NCBI GenBank assembly: GCA_003640385.1
Contig: RCAB01000113.1
Location: forward strand, 62,001 to 126,000
Length of the DNA stretch: 64,000 bases
From: Setaria digitata
Taxonomy: Eukaryota > Nematoda > Chromadorea > Rhabditida > Setariidae
Direction: 5' to 3'
Translations under genes and position numbers: made by a program
Shown here: positions 1 through 12,459 of the stretch, piece after piece
Layout: each line of letters starts with the position of its first letter
Position numbering within the stretch: position 1 is the stretch's first letter
The notes under the pieces: model-generated
The model's database searches: none
Seen by the model: only the letters and a program-made list of their open reading frames with translations
Told to the model about the DNA's origin: nothing

Positions 1-3000
1 CTCATCACAGACATCGAAAAATGTAAGCAGACCTTGACGCGGAATTTATTTGAAGTTGGACAACGTTCAACAACACTATTTTCTGCATTGTAGTTTTTAA
101 TCTGAGTATGTAGATAGAGAAGAAATGCACGACGCGCTAAGACAGTGCCTAAACAAATTCATGATTTATAAACGGCTATAAAACGATATTTACTTGAAAA
201 TCTCTAGACGAAACTATAGTTTCATGTAATTAAAAGGAACCTAAATAGAATAAATTAGTGAGTGAAAATTTTTACTTTGCATATGAATAAGCACATTGCC
301 TTGAGCATTTATTAAAATTTGACCGTCGATAACGGCATTGCGACCTGCTCCAAGCGCAACCAACTGTTTTTCACCATCTGGAGCAATTAGTACAAAACTG
401 AAAATAATGTCAGTCTCACTAGGAAAAGCTACCTTTCAGACTAATTTTGGATATTTTACCAAGGATATGAACGAAACATACGCAGAAATATGTGTAGTTA
501 TAGGACATGCTTGCTGATGGCATATCCCTTCATATTCCTGGCGAACAAATGTGCAGATATCATTACAAAAAAGTACATCTTCTTCGTTTTTCGATTTTTT
601 AACAGATATCAATTGAATTGCATTTTCAGCACATAGATCGAACTATAAATAAACTATAGGATAACAATACAAAAAATGGTTGGAATAAGAGACAATCAAA
701 TCTCAAATCGGAAATTTTTTGCTTTTTTAATCTCTTTCACCTTTAATTTAAAGAAAGCTTTTTTATTGATTGATCCTACTCTTACTTGACCCTAAACCCA
801 CTGTACTCGGAATTTTCAAATGTCTCTAAACACAACCTGTGCAAAATATAAATTGGAATTAAGATCCCGAAGGTATCACTTGATCTACGTTTCCAGTCAA
901 TAAAAATAACCTTCCTCCTCAAATTTTCATAAATTCATGAATTCAAAAGTAAACCTTAAATAACTTAGCTAACGCTTGCTCAGCAGCAGCACTTTTAGCA
1001 GTTTTTTTCGACTGCCCAATGCCTTCAAATCTGTCCGTTCCATTTACTGTCAAAATACATTTGAACAACGGTGGCTTATTGGGTGCTTCGCTGATATCTT
1101 GTGGTTCGTCATATACTATATCTGGATTCTTCTTGCGCTGCAAATAGAGCTGAATTTAAAGTTAACAATTAACTATTTAAATGAATTAAAATACACGAAT
1201 AGGACACTTACCCGTGAGGATATATCACCATATTATAATATGATATATAATGCAAAAATATATCACCTGAATTTACGCTACTCAACTGTAACATTTATCT
1301 GTTCAAGTCTTTTAATATGAGCCTTGACAAAAAAAAAAAAAAAAAAAAATGAAGTTCTATCACTTGACGCCATTGCTTGAAAAAGCCCAGGATCGAAGAA
1401 ATCTCGTAAGTCTTGCGACCAGCTGAATAGCTAAATTTGACATAGGGCCTCATTTTACTGCGGTGAAAAAGAAATTTGAAAAAGAGGGAATACCAATGAA
1501 TTAAAGAAAGAAACTAAAATTTCCTAAGAATAAAAAATTTCTTAAATATTTTTCAGCAAATACTATTCATTTCAATCAGTATACGAATAACGTCCATTTA
1601 TTATCTCACCCAAGCTTTTTCTGTTTTAATATTTTTCTAGTGTTCAGGCTTGCTAAACCAAGAAACCGTACTGTTAATATTTAGAAAAAGGTTAAATTTC
1701 GTGAATATTCCACATGTCTCAAAAAATCTAAACTTACATTTTGCTTCAACATCAGCTGATGTAAAGCGTATGGAGGAGAAAGAACAGCAGCTGCTCGCTT
1801 CATTCTATCTTCTGATGGCATAGTTAGATCAAGTTCTTCCAAAAGTACTTTTTCACATGCAGAATCCTTTGCTTTTTGTTTGTTATCCTGAGGCGGACCA
1901 ATAATCGTTTCTAAAAATTTATTGACTGGATATGTTAACATTGCCAATCCAGACTCAATTATCTCTATCCGCATAATACTTGACCCTTTTCATTTAATCT
2001 GACAATTAAAACTCTACGATACTATGAAGTTTATCCTGATTAATGTTATAAATTTCCACCTGAAGATTAATTATGGACTCCGTTAGCTATCCTCCTAAGT
2101 TTTTTTTTAGCAACACCACAATATGCCAAGTATTGGTAATTCAAGTTCCTTAACCAAGCAATTGTTTACTAATCACTGATCTAGTGTAGGATGTACGACA
2201 TTTCCTAATAATCAGTAACTATTCTTCCAAATACATTGGAAACATTCCCAAATCAAATATATCGACCATAAAAATCCCAAAAAATTTCAAGAGAAAATCA
2301 CTAATCGGTTTAGCATTTCGTTGGCATCATTTAGAAAAGATGAGAACAATTTTAAAACCGCTCTTAGCACACAAAACAAAACATGTAATAACGACCTGTA
2401 GTAACCGTAATGCATTTTTCCTTTAACTTTCCTTTATTTTTATTTTTTTGATTTTTAAAAAGAACAAAAGGAAAAAGAAAAAGGTAACATTAATTTTTTG
2501 GTTAGTACAAGTCGCCAGCACATGCTTACTATTATTGTCCAGCGTAATGCGGCAGATGAATCGACTATTCCCTTGGACGGGTTTTCCGTCAACGGTATCC
2601 ACATCCACTTGCATGGTACGATCGTAGAAACTGAGCGCTTGTATCAAAACCTCAAGGCAAATATTATCACCACACAACACTTTCAAAAAAAGCGAATGCT
2701 TGAACTCTAGATTGCTTTACGTAATAGACTTTTCATCTAAATTGTTTTATCAGATTCGTAATATGCAAGTGGAACCTAAAATATCTCACACAATGTAGTT
2801 ACATGAGGTATGTAGTACTACAGATGGCGTAACAATCAGTGGTAACAAACTCTGTAAAAATATCAACGTATGATGCTGCTAAATTTCAAGTCCACTCTGT
2901 TTATAAAATTGAAAGATCTCATCTCACTTCATACTATTCTTGTTTCTTGTTTAGTGCTGTTTTCAAATATAACTTGCTCATTTAAAAAAAGAAAAAAGAC

Positions 3001-6000
3001 GTGTTCTTAAAGAAAGGACATGATTAAAATTTTTTTGCTTATCAGAATTCAAGCTGTTTTGCTGACAATAACTTAATCTTCAAATAAATATTAATAAACA
3101 TAGTTCCACATAAGGGAATAAAATTATCCATTCGCTTTTTTGTGCAGTTGTGAGATAATAATATAATAATTTTGAAGCAAAATACACAGCTAAAATGAAT
3201 AAAAACTCTTTCGGACCATACCTGCATCGGTTTGCCTGGTTTGAGATTCATTGTTCGGCGCTCCACCATTTTCAGCTCTTCTTGTGGCACGTCAAAAACA
3301 TCAACCAACGCCTATAACAAGTTGACAGATAGGTCGATTAACATGCGCAAAGATGAGTAAAATTGTTGCGAAGAGTTGAATTCCATCAGATCTTCGATTG
3401 CTGAAATTTTTTTTTAGAAAATATCATAATGCAGTATGAAAATGACCTCACTACAATGGTTTAATAACAGAAAATCTGATGTTTTTAATAACACTGTACA
3501 TTATTACTAGAACTCGATCAGTCCACATTTCTCACAAAAATGTAATACCAATCAGTTTATCTTTTGCATGAGAAAAAGATAATGCAAAAGGAACTTCATT
3601 ACATTCAGACAAATTTCCAATTTGGAATTACAGTTGAAGAAATAATAATAAAAATAGTAAATAAAATAAAAGATAATGAATATACTTCTCGAATTACAGC
3701 ATTTTTGATCGGAGACTTTCCATAGCCTTCGTGAGAATAAATCTTTCCCTGGTGTGGCAAGACCAGCATACATCTAAAATTAATTCAATATAAAACCTAA
3801 ATAAAGATCAAAATTTAAAGTATCTTCATTATCATAAGTCTTGGCAAGATATAATGTTTAATGACAGTAAATGTGAGCTTTTCATTCGTCAAAATAGTTC
3901 ATAAAAATTGTGCTAAATAGTATTTTTAACAGTGATATCGATTATCAGTTAAGGAACAGTAATGTAATCTGACGAGTTCGAAGCCACTTCAATATGACGT
4001 TGAAAATTATATCGCTTGTACGGCTGATAAGGAAACAGCATTAAAAGCAATAATAATAAACAAAAACTTTAACAAGGTACTCAGCGGTATTTACTTGAAT
4101 TTTTTGGGAGCTTTGCCATCAACATCCGTTGTTGGTAATTCACTAAAAGTGAACTGTGGTGTAAATTTCTCATTGCTGGCACGTTCTTTGTCCTAAAATA
4201 TGATCATTACCAATTATTATCAAAAGTGAAAATTAGATTCAAAAGACCTAAATAATTCATATAAAATGCATACCCTACACAGACGAAGGAAGAAGTCATG
4301 AAGAGAATTACAAGTAGCGTATCCTTTTCTTCGGCCTTCCTGAAAATAGACTATATAACTCATAATGTCTGAGCAGCATTTCATGGAAAATTTCATCCCA
4401 ATTACAGTGATAACTAAAATTTGACATCCGATCGAAATCAATCACCAATTAAAAGTACCGACCTTTATAGTTCTCTTACAACGAAGAGAAAGTTAAATAT
4501 TCGTGAAGATTGCCAATCAGGAGATCTCAGCGACTATAAATGGACATTAGATGACGGAAATTTCGTAATTTAGTAGAACTATGTACTTAATTCTTAGATT
4601 TACAGCCAGAGAAAAAAAATTTTATTGTTCATATACAATATACCTCTGATCCATTGGGTTGTACTGCATAAAAACCATAATTGGTTAGTTTTTTTGCTTC
4701 CGATACTGAAACCGTAACATCCAATGTTATGTCCGGTCGTAATTCCTTCAGAGCTAATTCACAAGCAAGCTGTAGAATAGAAAGATGAACTGACTACGCG
4801 AAAACATGCCGAAAGTTTGTAAATAAAATTGTCCAAGTGAAGTAAATTAAAATACTATAAAATAAGTTTAGTAAGGCCTATAAAAGTTGAAAATCAAAAT
4901 TAAAGCAAAATCACAAGGGTTAAAAAAACCTGTTTTGCTGCCTTCTTATTCGAACCCTCTGCTGAGAATATTTTACCCTGCACTGTAAAGGAACATTCGA
5001 AACGTGGCAACTTGTTAACCATCATCTGAATTACACACAACAATATTAATTCACGGTAAAGTGAAAAATTTCTATGTTTTTAAAGGTTCCAGTATTTACT
5101 GCATTTTTCAATATTTTCGAAAGAAGTATAACAGTGATCCTACATCAGCTATTCCAGATCTTTGTCTTGTGATACCGTTTTTTTTTCCTCAAGTCTACTG
5201 CCTTTAGTTTCCATGTATATCATTCAGAAATTTATCATGCAAGCAAGAAATAACAGCTCCTCGATTAATTTAATGCAACTCTTGGTTAGAGAAACTCGAG
5301 TAATAAATGAATAAGTATTAATGCCTCACATAAACATACCGTTTTATATGAACACTGATCTTTGAATTCCGGAAATAATTCATTGAGAATCATCGCTGCC
5401 GTTTTACCGGTTGTAGTATAATTTTTAGGTTTCTTATTTGGTGGTGGACAAGCTATATCCATTCCATAACGATTCTGAAAACTTATCCAGTCGATTAAAC
5501 GGCTACAAATCACGAGTGCTGCTGTGGAAACAGAAGCAAAACTAGAGTAGTATTCAAAAAATAAATACAGAAAGAATAAAATAAAAAACAATTTGCAACT
5601 TCTTAAAATGAAACAAAAAATTAATTTCAACCCGTTTTGCTCATGCAAATGACCACTGCTGAATTAAAAGTATTAAAAGCATTATCCATATTAGATTTTG
5701 CTTCTTTTACTACTCAACTTCTATAGCGTTTCTGGTATCGAACCATTACAAGGTATATTAACTCTCCGAGTTCACGGATTTCTAATTTTTAAAAGTTAAG
5801 ATAAAAACAATAACTAAACCGACATAAAGTAAATGACTGTAAAGTCCGAATATATTTCATTTTCCATTTGCATAAACTTGGTTAACACTGACAAGTTGTT
5901 TGACAAAGTGCACTACGCTATCAGTAAGCAAATTAAAATTTAAGGATTTTAAGAAAATTCCACGTAAAACCTAATGCTAACTAAAAAAAGTGAAATAAAG

Positions 6001-6444
6001 TCAATAAATACTAAGAGCCAAAACAATGCAGCATTTACTGTGATGGTGATTACTAACTTTTTTTGGAAATGTACCACCAGTACGACCACGTTTAACACCA
6101 CATGATAAGGACGATTGTTGTAAGTGATGTTTTGGCAGAAAACTGGCACAACCATAATAGCCCCCAGCATTAAGATCAACACCAGGATATTGCTGTTGCT
6201 GTTGCTGTTGCTGTGGATAATGTTCATGATAATCTTGATAACCGACACCACCACCACCGCTTATTTTATTACCTTTACTCTTTGCGCCACTATTTAATGG
6301 TAACATCGGATAGAACAAACGTTGCTGCTGTTGTTGTTGCGATGCTACTGATGTTATATCTGATGAAGCACTACCAGTTCTCATCCAAATTGGACAAACA
6401 CTGTTCCCACCGCCACCATCACCATAATAAGCATGTCCATCCAT
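1..6444 (-). CDS. adr-1: ADR-1-like dsRNA-binding protein with inactive deaminase domain (C-terminus outside window)
   Basis: Fourteen exons agree in phase: 6444-6058, 5474-5340, 5025-4930, 4769-4644, 4339-4274, 4192-4095, 3773-3686, 3311-3222, 2704-2530, 1910-1738, 1137-955, 642-482, 397-276 and 148 to the left edge, giving about 683 visible residues. The N-terminus is Gly- and Gln-rich. Four dsRBD-like segments follow, near residues 153-215 (FECSFTVQGK then SNKKAAKQ), 255-350 (FKCMLVLPHQGK), 363-455 (FICRITLDNN, degenerate) and 470-538 (FKCILTVNG then SKKTAKSAAAEQAL). From about 540 an ADAR deaminase fold begins (LVALGAGRNAVIDGQ, then LARRAFLLYL). The usual Cys-His-Ala-Glu catalytic motif is replaced by Met-Gln-Ser-Thr (about 632-635), so the zinc ligand and proton-shuttle Glu are missing. 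C. elegans ADR-1 is a known editing-inactive ADAR that binds dsRNA and modulates ADR-2; the same role here is inference. The start follows a Gly-rich reading frame and no splice acceptor is close by, so an upstream exon is possible. Confidence 0.87.
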
Positions 6445-8745
6445 TTTGGTACAAATTTAAGAATCAATTGCAGTATGGTCTGAAAAATTTTCTTTATCAA
6501 TTTTATGGAGGAAAAGAGAAATAAAATCAGAACAGCAAAAATTATGCATGCTAAAATGCATCCTTTAATATTGATACATTTCGCCGAGATTTTCTATACA
6601 ATAGTCATCCAACTACTAAGACTGCTACTAAAACTTACCAAAATAAGTGTACTTTTCCACGCAAACTAACGATACTATTTGCCAAATATTTTTGCCATCC
6701 AATCCATATCACTTACTCCACACAATCTTTGTCAAAGACCCTACGCTCCGAAATATTTTCATTATTATTATCATCATTCTAACTAAGGCAGTCAACATTC
6801 TCACATTGCCAGTAACGATTACTTTTCATTACTTCTCAACAGCTGAGAAAGATCTGTGTAGTTAAAGATATAACCTTATTTTTGTTCGAATCAGAAAAAT
6901 TTGACCGAATTCCCTGCACACTACCCAGATACGTCTACTCTCAAAACACTGAAGAACTTAGTGACCTTCAGCAGGGACAATAAAGTTAATCCTTAAAACC
7001 CCTGCAATTACCGGAACCTGAATGTTTCCGTCTATTGATCGGTAAAATATGTCAGCATAAAACAGTCACTATGCAAACCGATTGTCTCGTCCGGTTTGTA
7101 GTACCATTTATATTGGTATATTCTACCCATAATTTCTTACCTACAGTTATTAAAATTTGCACAGTTCTACTCACAAAAACATTTTTTTTCTCAAATTTTA
7201 CCTTTTTTTTTTTTTTACAAGATTAATTTTACACTGCAAAAAACGCCTCGGTGGATTTTATCATACTGCTAGACTTATTTACAAATTCTTTTCCTTTTAA
7301 ACTTAATTTCAAACTTCTCACTGAAATGATAACGCATTCAAAAATCCTCCTTCACAATTATTTTTCTATCAGTTAATTTCAAATAGATGTTAGCCTTTTC
7401 ATTATTCATTATTTAAACAAGGGTTAAAAATGAAGATGTTCAGGTGATAGTTAATAAAGCTTAATTTATTATGAGCGTTAAAAATACCGATGAGTAATGC
7501 ACTGAAAATTTATTACACTTATTATTGGGATTTTTTATCAGGATATTTTAGTCTATTTTTGATTATCATATTCCAAAAATCTGTTCGACATATTTTTGAT
7601 AAAGTGACAAAATAAACAAAAGTAAAAACGAATTTTAATTTCAAATTCAAATAAATATCATTATATCACTGCAAGAAATTTTTATTGCTATTTGATGTTA
7701 ATTTTAATGGTATTGATTGACTGATTATGATACATTAATATTTCGTCAATATTTTATCAACTTTTCTTTCAAACTTGAGCCTAACTGATAGTTTAGCCAC
7801 TGTTGTTTCTGCTCAGATAAATCTCCATTTCTTTTGTAACTTTAATGAAAATTTGTGGTCCTTATTACGATAAGCCTGTCATATGATCTTGCCGTACAAC
7901 ATGCAATCGTAAATACTGAATAATCAATTCATTGAATTATTATTCAAATCATTCTCCAAAATACACGCTGGCAATTAAATAATTATGTAGGAAAGCAAAT
8001 AAAAAAAATAAAAAACTTTGCTAAGGGTAATCCATTCCTATCACCATAGCCATAAAATCGAATTGATAAAATCAAATGAATTCAAATCTTCATTTCTGTT
8101 AATCATTACGCGACTCACCAAGTAATTAAGCTCCCACTTTCAAATTATCAATCAATTTCAAGATTTTCCTATTAAATGTCACATATTCTACTGTGGATAA
8201 TTATCTCACAGCTAATTAATTTCTAGCAGAGGTACCACGAAGAAGTGGTGAATTATTCTATGTATGCCTTTGCTACTTCGGAAAATATATTCTCTCTTTT
8301 AGATTTTCCTTTCCGGAAACTCTTTGCTACTATTTACTCTCAATCTCTGCTGTACTATTCATCAATTCTCATAGCATATTATTTTAGCAATCTTTTCATT
8401 CTCTGCTACATTCACAATTACCAAATTTCCTTTTCCATCGTCATAACACTTATGTGCTATGGTTATATATCTGCTAAAATATAACTACAAATGAGACGCT
8501 ATTTCCTCCATTCCATTAAATCTTAATCCTCTTCAGTTCTTACACTTTTTTTATTTTTGTTACTACTCCTCTGCTCTCGATGTTATGCACATTTAATGTT
8601 ACTTTCGACTCTCTTCAAATCCACAATCTCTTCCATGCACTGTATCCTTGGGTAGTTTGTTCCTCTATGCAACAGTCCAATCCAGGCTGTATAAACATAT
8701 TTTATTGTTGGGCCCAAATGAGCGCATATATATATATATAAATTG

Positions 8746-8784
<39 letters not shown>

Positions 8785-8997
8785 CGTACAATCTAAATTC
8801 TCAAATGAGCTTCTCTAAGATTCTTAGGTGGTTAGGATTTATTAATATTGGAAATTGTAGAAAATTATTTTGTGCAAATGCATCTAGAATTTCTTGTTCA
8901 GAATAATTCTTTTACAGTTATCAAATCTTTTTTCTGCTTCCTAAATGTAATTAGTCTGTCTTCGAATAATTTTCCAGCACTAATAGTTTTTGTTTTA
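6445..8997. other. Intergenic region between divergent genes
   Basis: This is the shared upstream region of the minus-strand adr-1-like gene and the plus-strand RMD-like gene, so it should hold both promoters. I see no coding exon with splice support in it. Open frames at 6647-6865, 7035-7226 and 8245-8484 are T-rich and look like chance. An AT dinucleotide tract lies at 8725-8780. Confidence 0.6.
8725..8780. repeat. (AT)n microsatellite
   Basis: Two AT dinucleotide runs (8725-8741 and 8749-8780) are separated by a few bases. They lie about 230 bp upstream of the RMD-like gene. Confidence 0.9.
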
Positions 8998-9003
8998 TTT
9001 TAG
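8998..9003 (+). promoter_or_regulatory. Candidate spliced-leader trans-splice acceptor
   Basis: A T-rich tract ending in TTTTAG stands 9 bases before the ATG at 9013, with no recognised upstream exon to pair with it. This is the usual layout of a nematode SL acceptor. A conventional cis-intron from an unseen 5' exon is the alternative. Confidence 0.5.
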
Positions 9004-9012
9004 GTTAATCTG

Positions 9013-11747
9013 ATGTTCCGCAGAGCGACTGAAATATTACGGAAAACAATACAAGTTGGTTTCTCTTTCTTGCATTCTTGAACGATATACCTCTTCTTTC
9101 TATTATTTAAAGAAAGTTCAAAACACCGAGCAATGAACGTAATGTTCATTTTAAGATTTAATTATGCTTTTGTGCTGCAAAAAACTCCACAGTTTTTCTG
9201 TCCTTTTTGCAGAATTCCGGCTCACGAAAACACGCTTACTTTGGTGGAACAGCATTTGCTGCTGCAGCTGTTGCTCTCACTGACGATGAACTCAAAAAGC
9301 AACCCTTATGGTTTGTATTTTTTTTGTGTGTGTGTTAAGCATTCAAATAATAATTTCAAATGAAGCAGTTGTATATTCCTGTTAAGTTCTGAAGAGTTTA
9401 TTATGCAAATTCTTTATTTTCTTTCGTGTGTGATTTTCCAGTGATACGGCAGGTAGGAGATTGTAAATTCTTGTGGATCTGTATTTACTTTTCATTATTT
9501 TGTATATTTATTTCTTCCTGCATTATAACTTTATAGAACACTTTTTGCAGTAAATTCTTTCTAGTTTGAGTTGCCTTACGATTAAGTTTTTAGACTGACT
9601 GTTGTCTCCATGGTTATTTTCACCACTTTTATTTTTTGCGATATATTACATGCTAGAAACGTTTTAAGGCCTGCAAAGCAGTGCGGCTTATCAGATGCCG
9701 CTTCCAGTGCTTTCCTTCCCTTATTATATATTATATGTAGGTATCAAACATCCGTACGGAAGCTATCATTTGCAATAAAATATACAAATCGAAAGGGCTA
9801 TTTGGATGATGTGATATTGTTGGAGAATCTTCGGGAAAAGTTGTTGCCGTAAGTGTAGTCTCATCTTTTCCTTTTACCACATTTTAGTTAAATCTTTAAT
9901 TGTTCTGGGAAAATCAAATCGCTTTAGGGAAAGTGTGAAGTGTGATTGCTTGTGAAACTCTTGTGCTTTTTCTTTCTAAATCGTCACTAGTTTGTTTTTT
10001 TTTTTTTTTTTTTAATACACTGATATGATATTCGATTACTTTTCACCAGTAGTTTTTTCTTTTCTTGTCACCCGACTTCCATATTCTATAACTGTTTTTT
10101 TGAAATTCGCTCTTTTTACAGTGTTCAAATAATTCTAGTACTTATCGTTTAATTCAGATATTCGGACTCGACGAATACTGACATCCTGTGGCGATATGCT
10201 CGTGTGTTATTGGAGATTGGCTTGTGGACTTCGAGTGCCGACAAGAATCGAATGGCTACATTCCTTGAGGTTTTTTTTTATACTTCAATTCTTTTCTTTC
10301 TCCAGTTTTTCCCATGTAACTTTCTCAGTGTTTTTTGAAATGTGAAACATAAAAATAATTCCATTTTATCACAATAGTTTTTAGGCCGAAAAAGTAGGAA
10401 AAAAGGCTATTGACAATGAAAGTCCACAGAGTCCATGTGCTGATGCCCACAAATGGTTAGCTGAACTATACTATTAAATTTGATTATTCGATTTGAAAAT
10501 CCAATAAACTTTTCACTTTCTTGACCTTTCATCCAGTCCATTAGACGAGTAGTTTTGTATTTTGATAAGCCACCATGTCAAATTCTTTTCGATCAAAGAT
10601 AAGGTGGTATTGATTGAAAGACGGTAAGGTTTTTCGGTTATGTCCAGGTATGGAATAACCTTGGTAAAGCTGATGGAATTCCGTTCGGATAAGAAAACTG
10701 ATGAAGCACGAAAGCATCTTGAAAAAGCTGTTGAGTTAGATCCAAAGGATGTAAGGTCATGGCAGTATCTTGGTTTGTTTTCCTTTCATTGCATACGTTT
10801 AACGAATTGTGACACAGATCCATGCCATGAAGTTATTTTTTCTTAAGAAAGTGGTTTGAAGGGTAGAGGAGAATATTTAGGTATTGTACAATATATGCAA
10901 AAGGATTACAAAAATGCCTTGGAAAGTCATAAGAAGGCCGAGTCAATTGAGGTATGTATTTTTCTTTTTTTTTTTTGAAAATATAGTTAGTCGCCAAAAA
11001 TTATTTTTTATGGTTTTATGAGGGGACTTTTACGTAGTAGACTCACATATCAATGACGTTGATGATATTCTATCAATTATGTGCTACATTTTTCATGAGG
11101 AAAGTAGAATTTTTTGCTTTGTTCTAATATTTCACTTTGGTACATCCTAAGGCAAAACTTAGCTTTTTTCCATGCTATTTTGTGATACATAAATGATCTT
11201 TTTGTTTGTTTTCTATTTTAAATCGGCTCATGAAAAACATTGCAGTAAAAATAATTAGGAGTTTAGAATTTTCGAATTAAGTTTCTGAAACAGGCGTTGT
11301 TTTAGCCAGGCTTCTCGAATGAAAATGCTCTGTGGCTTGGAAAAGCAGAGTTGGCTTTAGGGCGTAAAAAAGAAGCATGCGAAAGTTTTATGAAAGCGAA
11401 AACTCTAACTCCGCGGTATAGAAATGAATACAAGGTTTTTATTTGATACCTTTAGATCCTGCACAAGCAGTCCTTTCTATAGGTTGGAGAAGTCGAAAGT
11501 TGGTTAGCTTTCTTCTTCTTCTTTGCGTCTCTCAAAATATAAAAGCTTGTAGTTTCAAATTTTTTATTCCTTGCTGAAAATACTTAACTTTACAAAGGGT
11601 TGTTGGATAAATTGTGTCATTGAAAACTGATGATAATTCTAACATTCAAACATCACTTTTCAGACTGGAGTACAAGCCCGCGAATTTTTATTGAAAAAAT
11701 GCCAAGTGCGTGTGGAAAATATTCCTGATTCGGCTTGTCCGTACTAA
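9013..11747 (+). CDS. RMD/RMDN-family TPR protein, copy A
   Basis: Exons read as 9013-9054, 9213-9310, an uncertain exon ending at 9848, 10158-10269, 10385-10455, 10648-10772, 10881-10951, 11306-11434 and 11664-11747 (TAA). The protein has a short basic N-terminus followed by an Ala-rich stretch (GGTAFAAAAVAL). The family core is then seen: DILWRYARVLLEIG, ADAHKWYGITLVKLMEF, then TPR-like helices (ARKHLEKAVELDPKDVRSW, YKNALESHKKAESIE, NALWLGKAELALGRKKEA). RMD-1 of C. elegans and human RMDN1-3 (FAM82) share this layout and are linked to microtubule dynamics and, for RMDN3, to mitochondrion-ER contacts. The third exon's left boundary is unclear: acceptors near 9670 and 9690 both keep the frame open, and an 11-nt exon at 9442-9452 is possible. 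It is followed about 0.7 kb downstream by a paralogue on the same strand. Confidence 0.85.
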
Positions 11748-12454
11748 TTTTCATTTTCAGGCATTCATGTGTTCCCTTGTAGCTGTATTAGAATTACAAA
11801 GAATTGCTAATTTTGCAAATTTAAACTGTTTTTCTTTTTCGAATAACGATTATGCTTGAAATGTGATTGTATTTAAAAGGGTAATTAAACGAATATGTTC
11901 TTCGATTCTGAATGCCTGTTAACAGCATAAAACTTTATCTCATCCATATGCTCTCGTTTTTTTTATAGAAGATTTTTAGCTGAGTGGCTCAAATCTACTT
12001 TTCTTCGCATTTCAGATGTGAATGGTTTAAATTTTTAATATAAATGAGGGGAATTATGACGTATACATTTTTAAACCTTACTTTTAGTTGGCCAGAACGG
12101 AATATGATATCTCAATTATGTTTCTGTTTTTGTCAGTATTAATAGAAGCTACTCTAGCCGGACCTGCAGCGCTACGAATGTAATTAGTTGAGTTGTCTGT
12201 CCCTGGATTGATCTTCAAGTATCTTGTCTTTCCAATATGTTTTCAGTCGCTTTGTTATTTCAGTGGAAAAAAAGCATATTTTTCTTTTTTGGCTTTAAAT
12301 ATTCCAAAGTTCTTCACATTCAGTCTTAATGTGATGCTTGTTCTATGTTTAGTGTTTTCGGAAATTAGTGTAGAATTTCACTTGGTTGCCGTTTATTGAA
12401 GACAGTGTGAATATCATCAGTTTTTGTTTGTCTTTTGAATGCAAAATTTTTGTA
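11748..12454. other. Short intergenic gap between the two RMD copies
   Basis: T-rich sequence of about 0.7 kb without a supported exon. An open frame at 12193-12399 is hydrophobic, lacks splice context and is probably chance. The small same-strand gap, with a splice acceptor touching the next ATG, would allow the pair to be co-transcribed. Confidence 0.5.
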
Positions 12455-12459
12455 TTTAG
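12455..12459 (+). promoter_or_regulatory. Candidate spliced-leader trans-splice acceptor
   Basis: The sequence TTTAG is immediately followed by the ATG at 12460, with no 5' exon visible. A leader joined exactly at the start codon is common in nematode genes and fits a downstream gene in an operon. Confidence 0.55.

Noticed and set aside
976..1320. Plus-strand open frame over the fourth dsRBD
   Set aside because: The minus-strand frame has clear dsRBD motifs and good splice sites; the plus frame is its shadow plus intron.
5949..6257. Minus-strand frame rich in Ser/Asn and Val overlapping adr-1 exon 1
   Set aside because: It is an alternative frame of the Gln-repeat region. The Met-Asp-Gly-His frame links in phase to the dsRBD exons.
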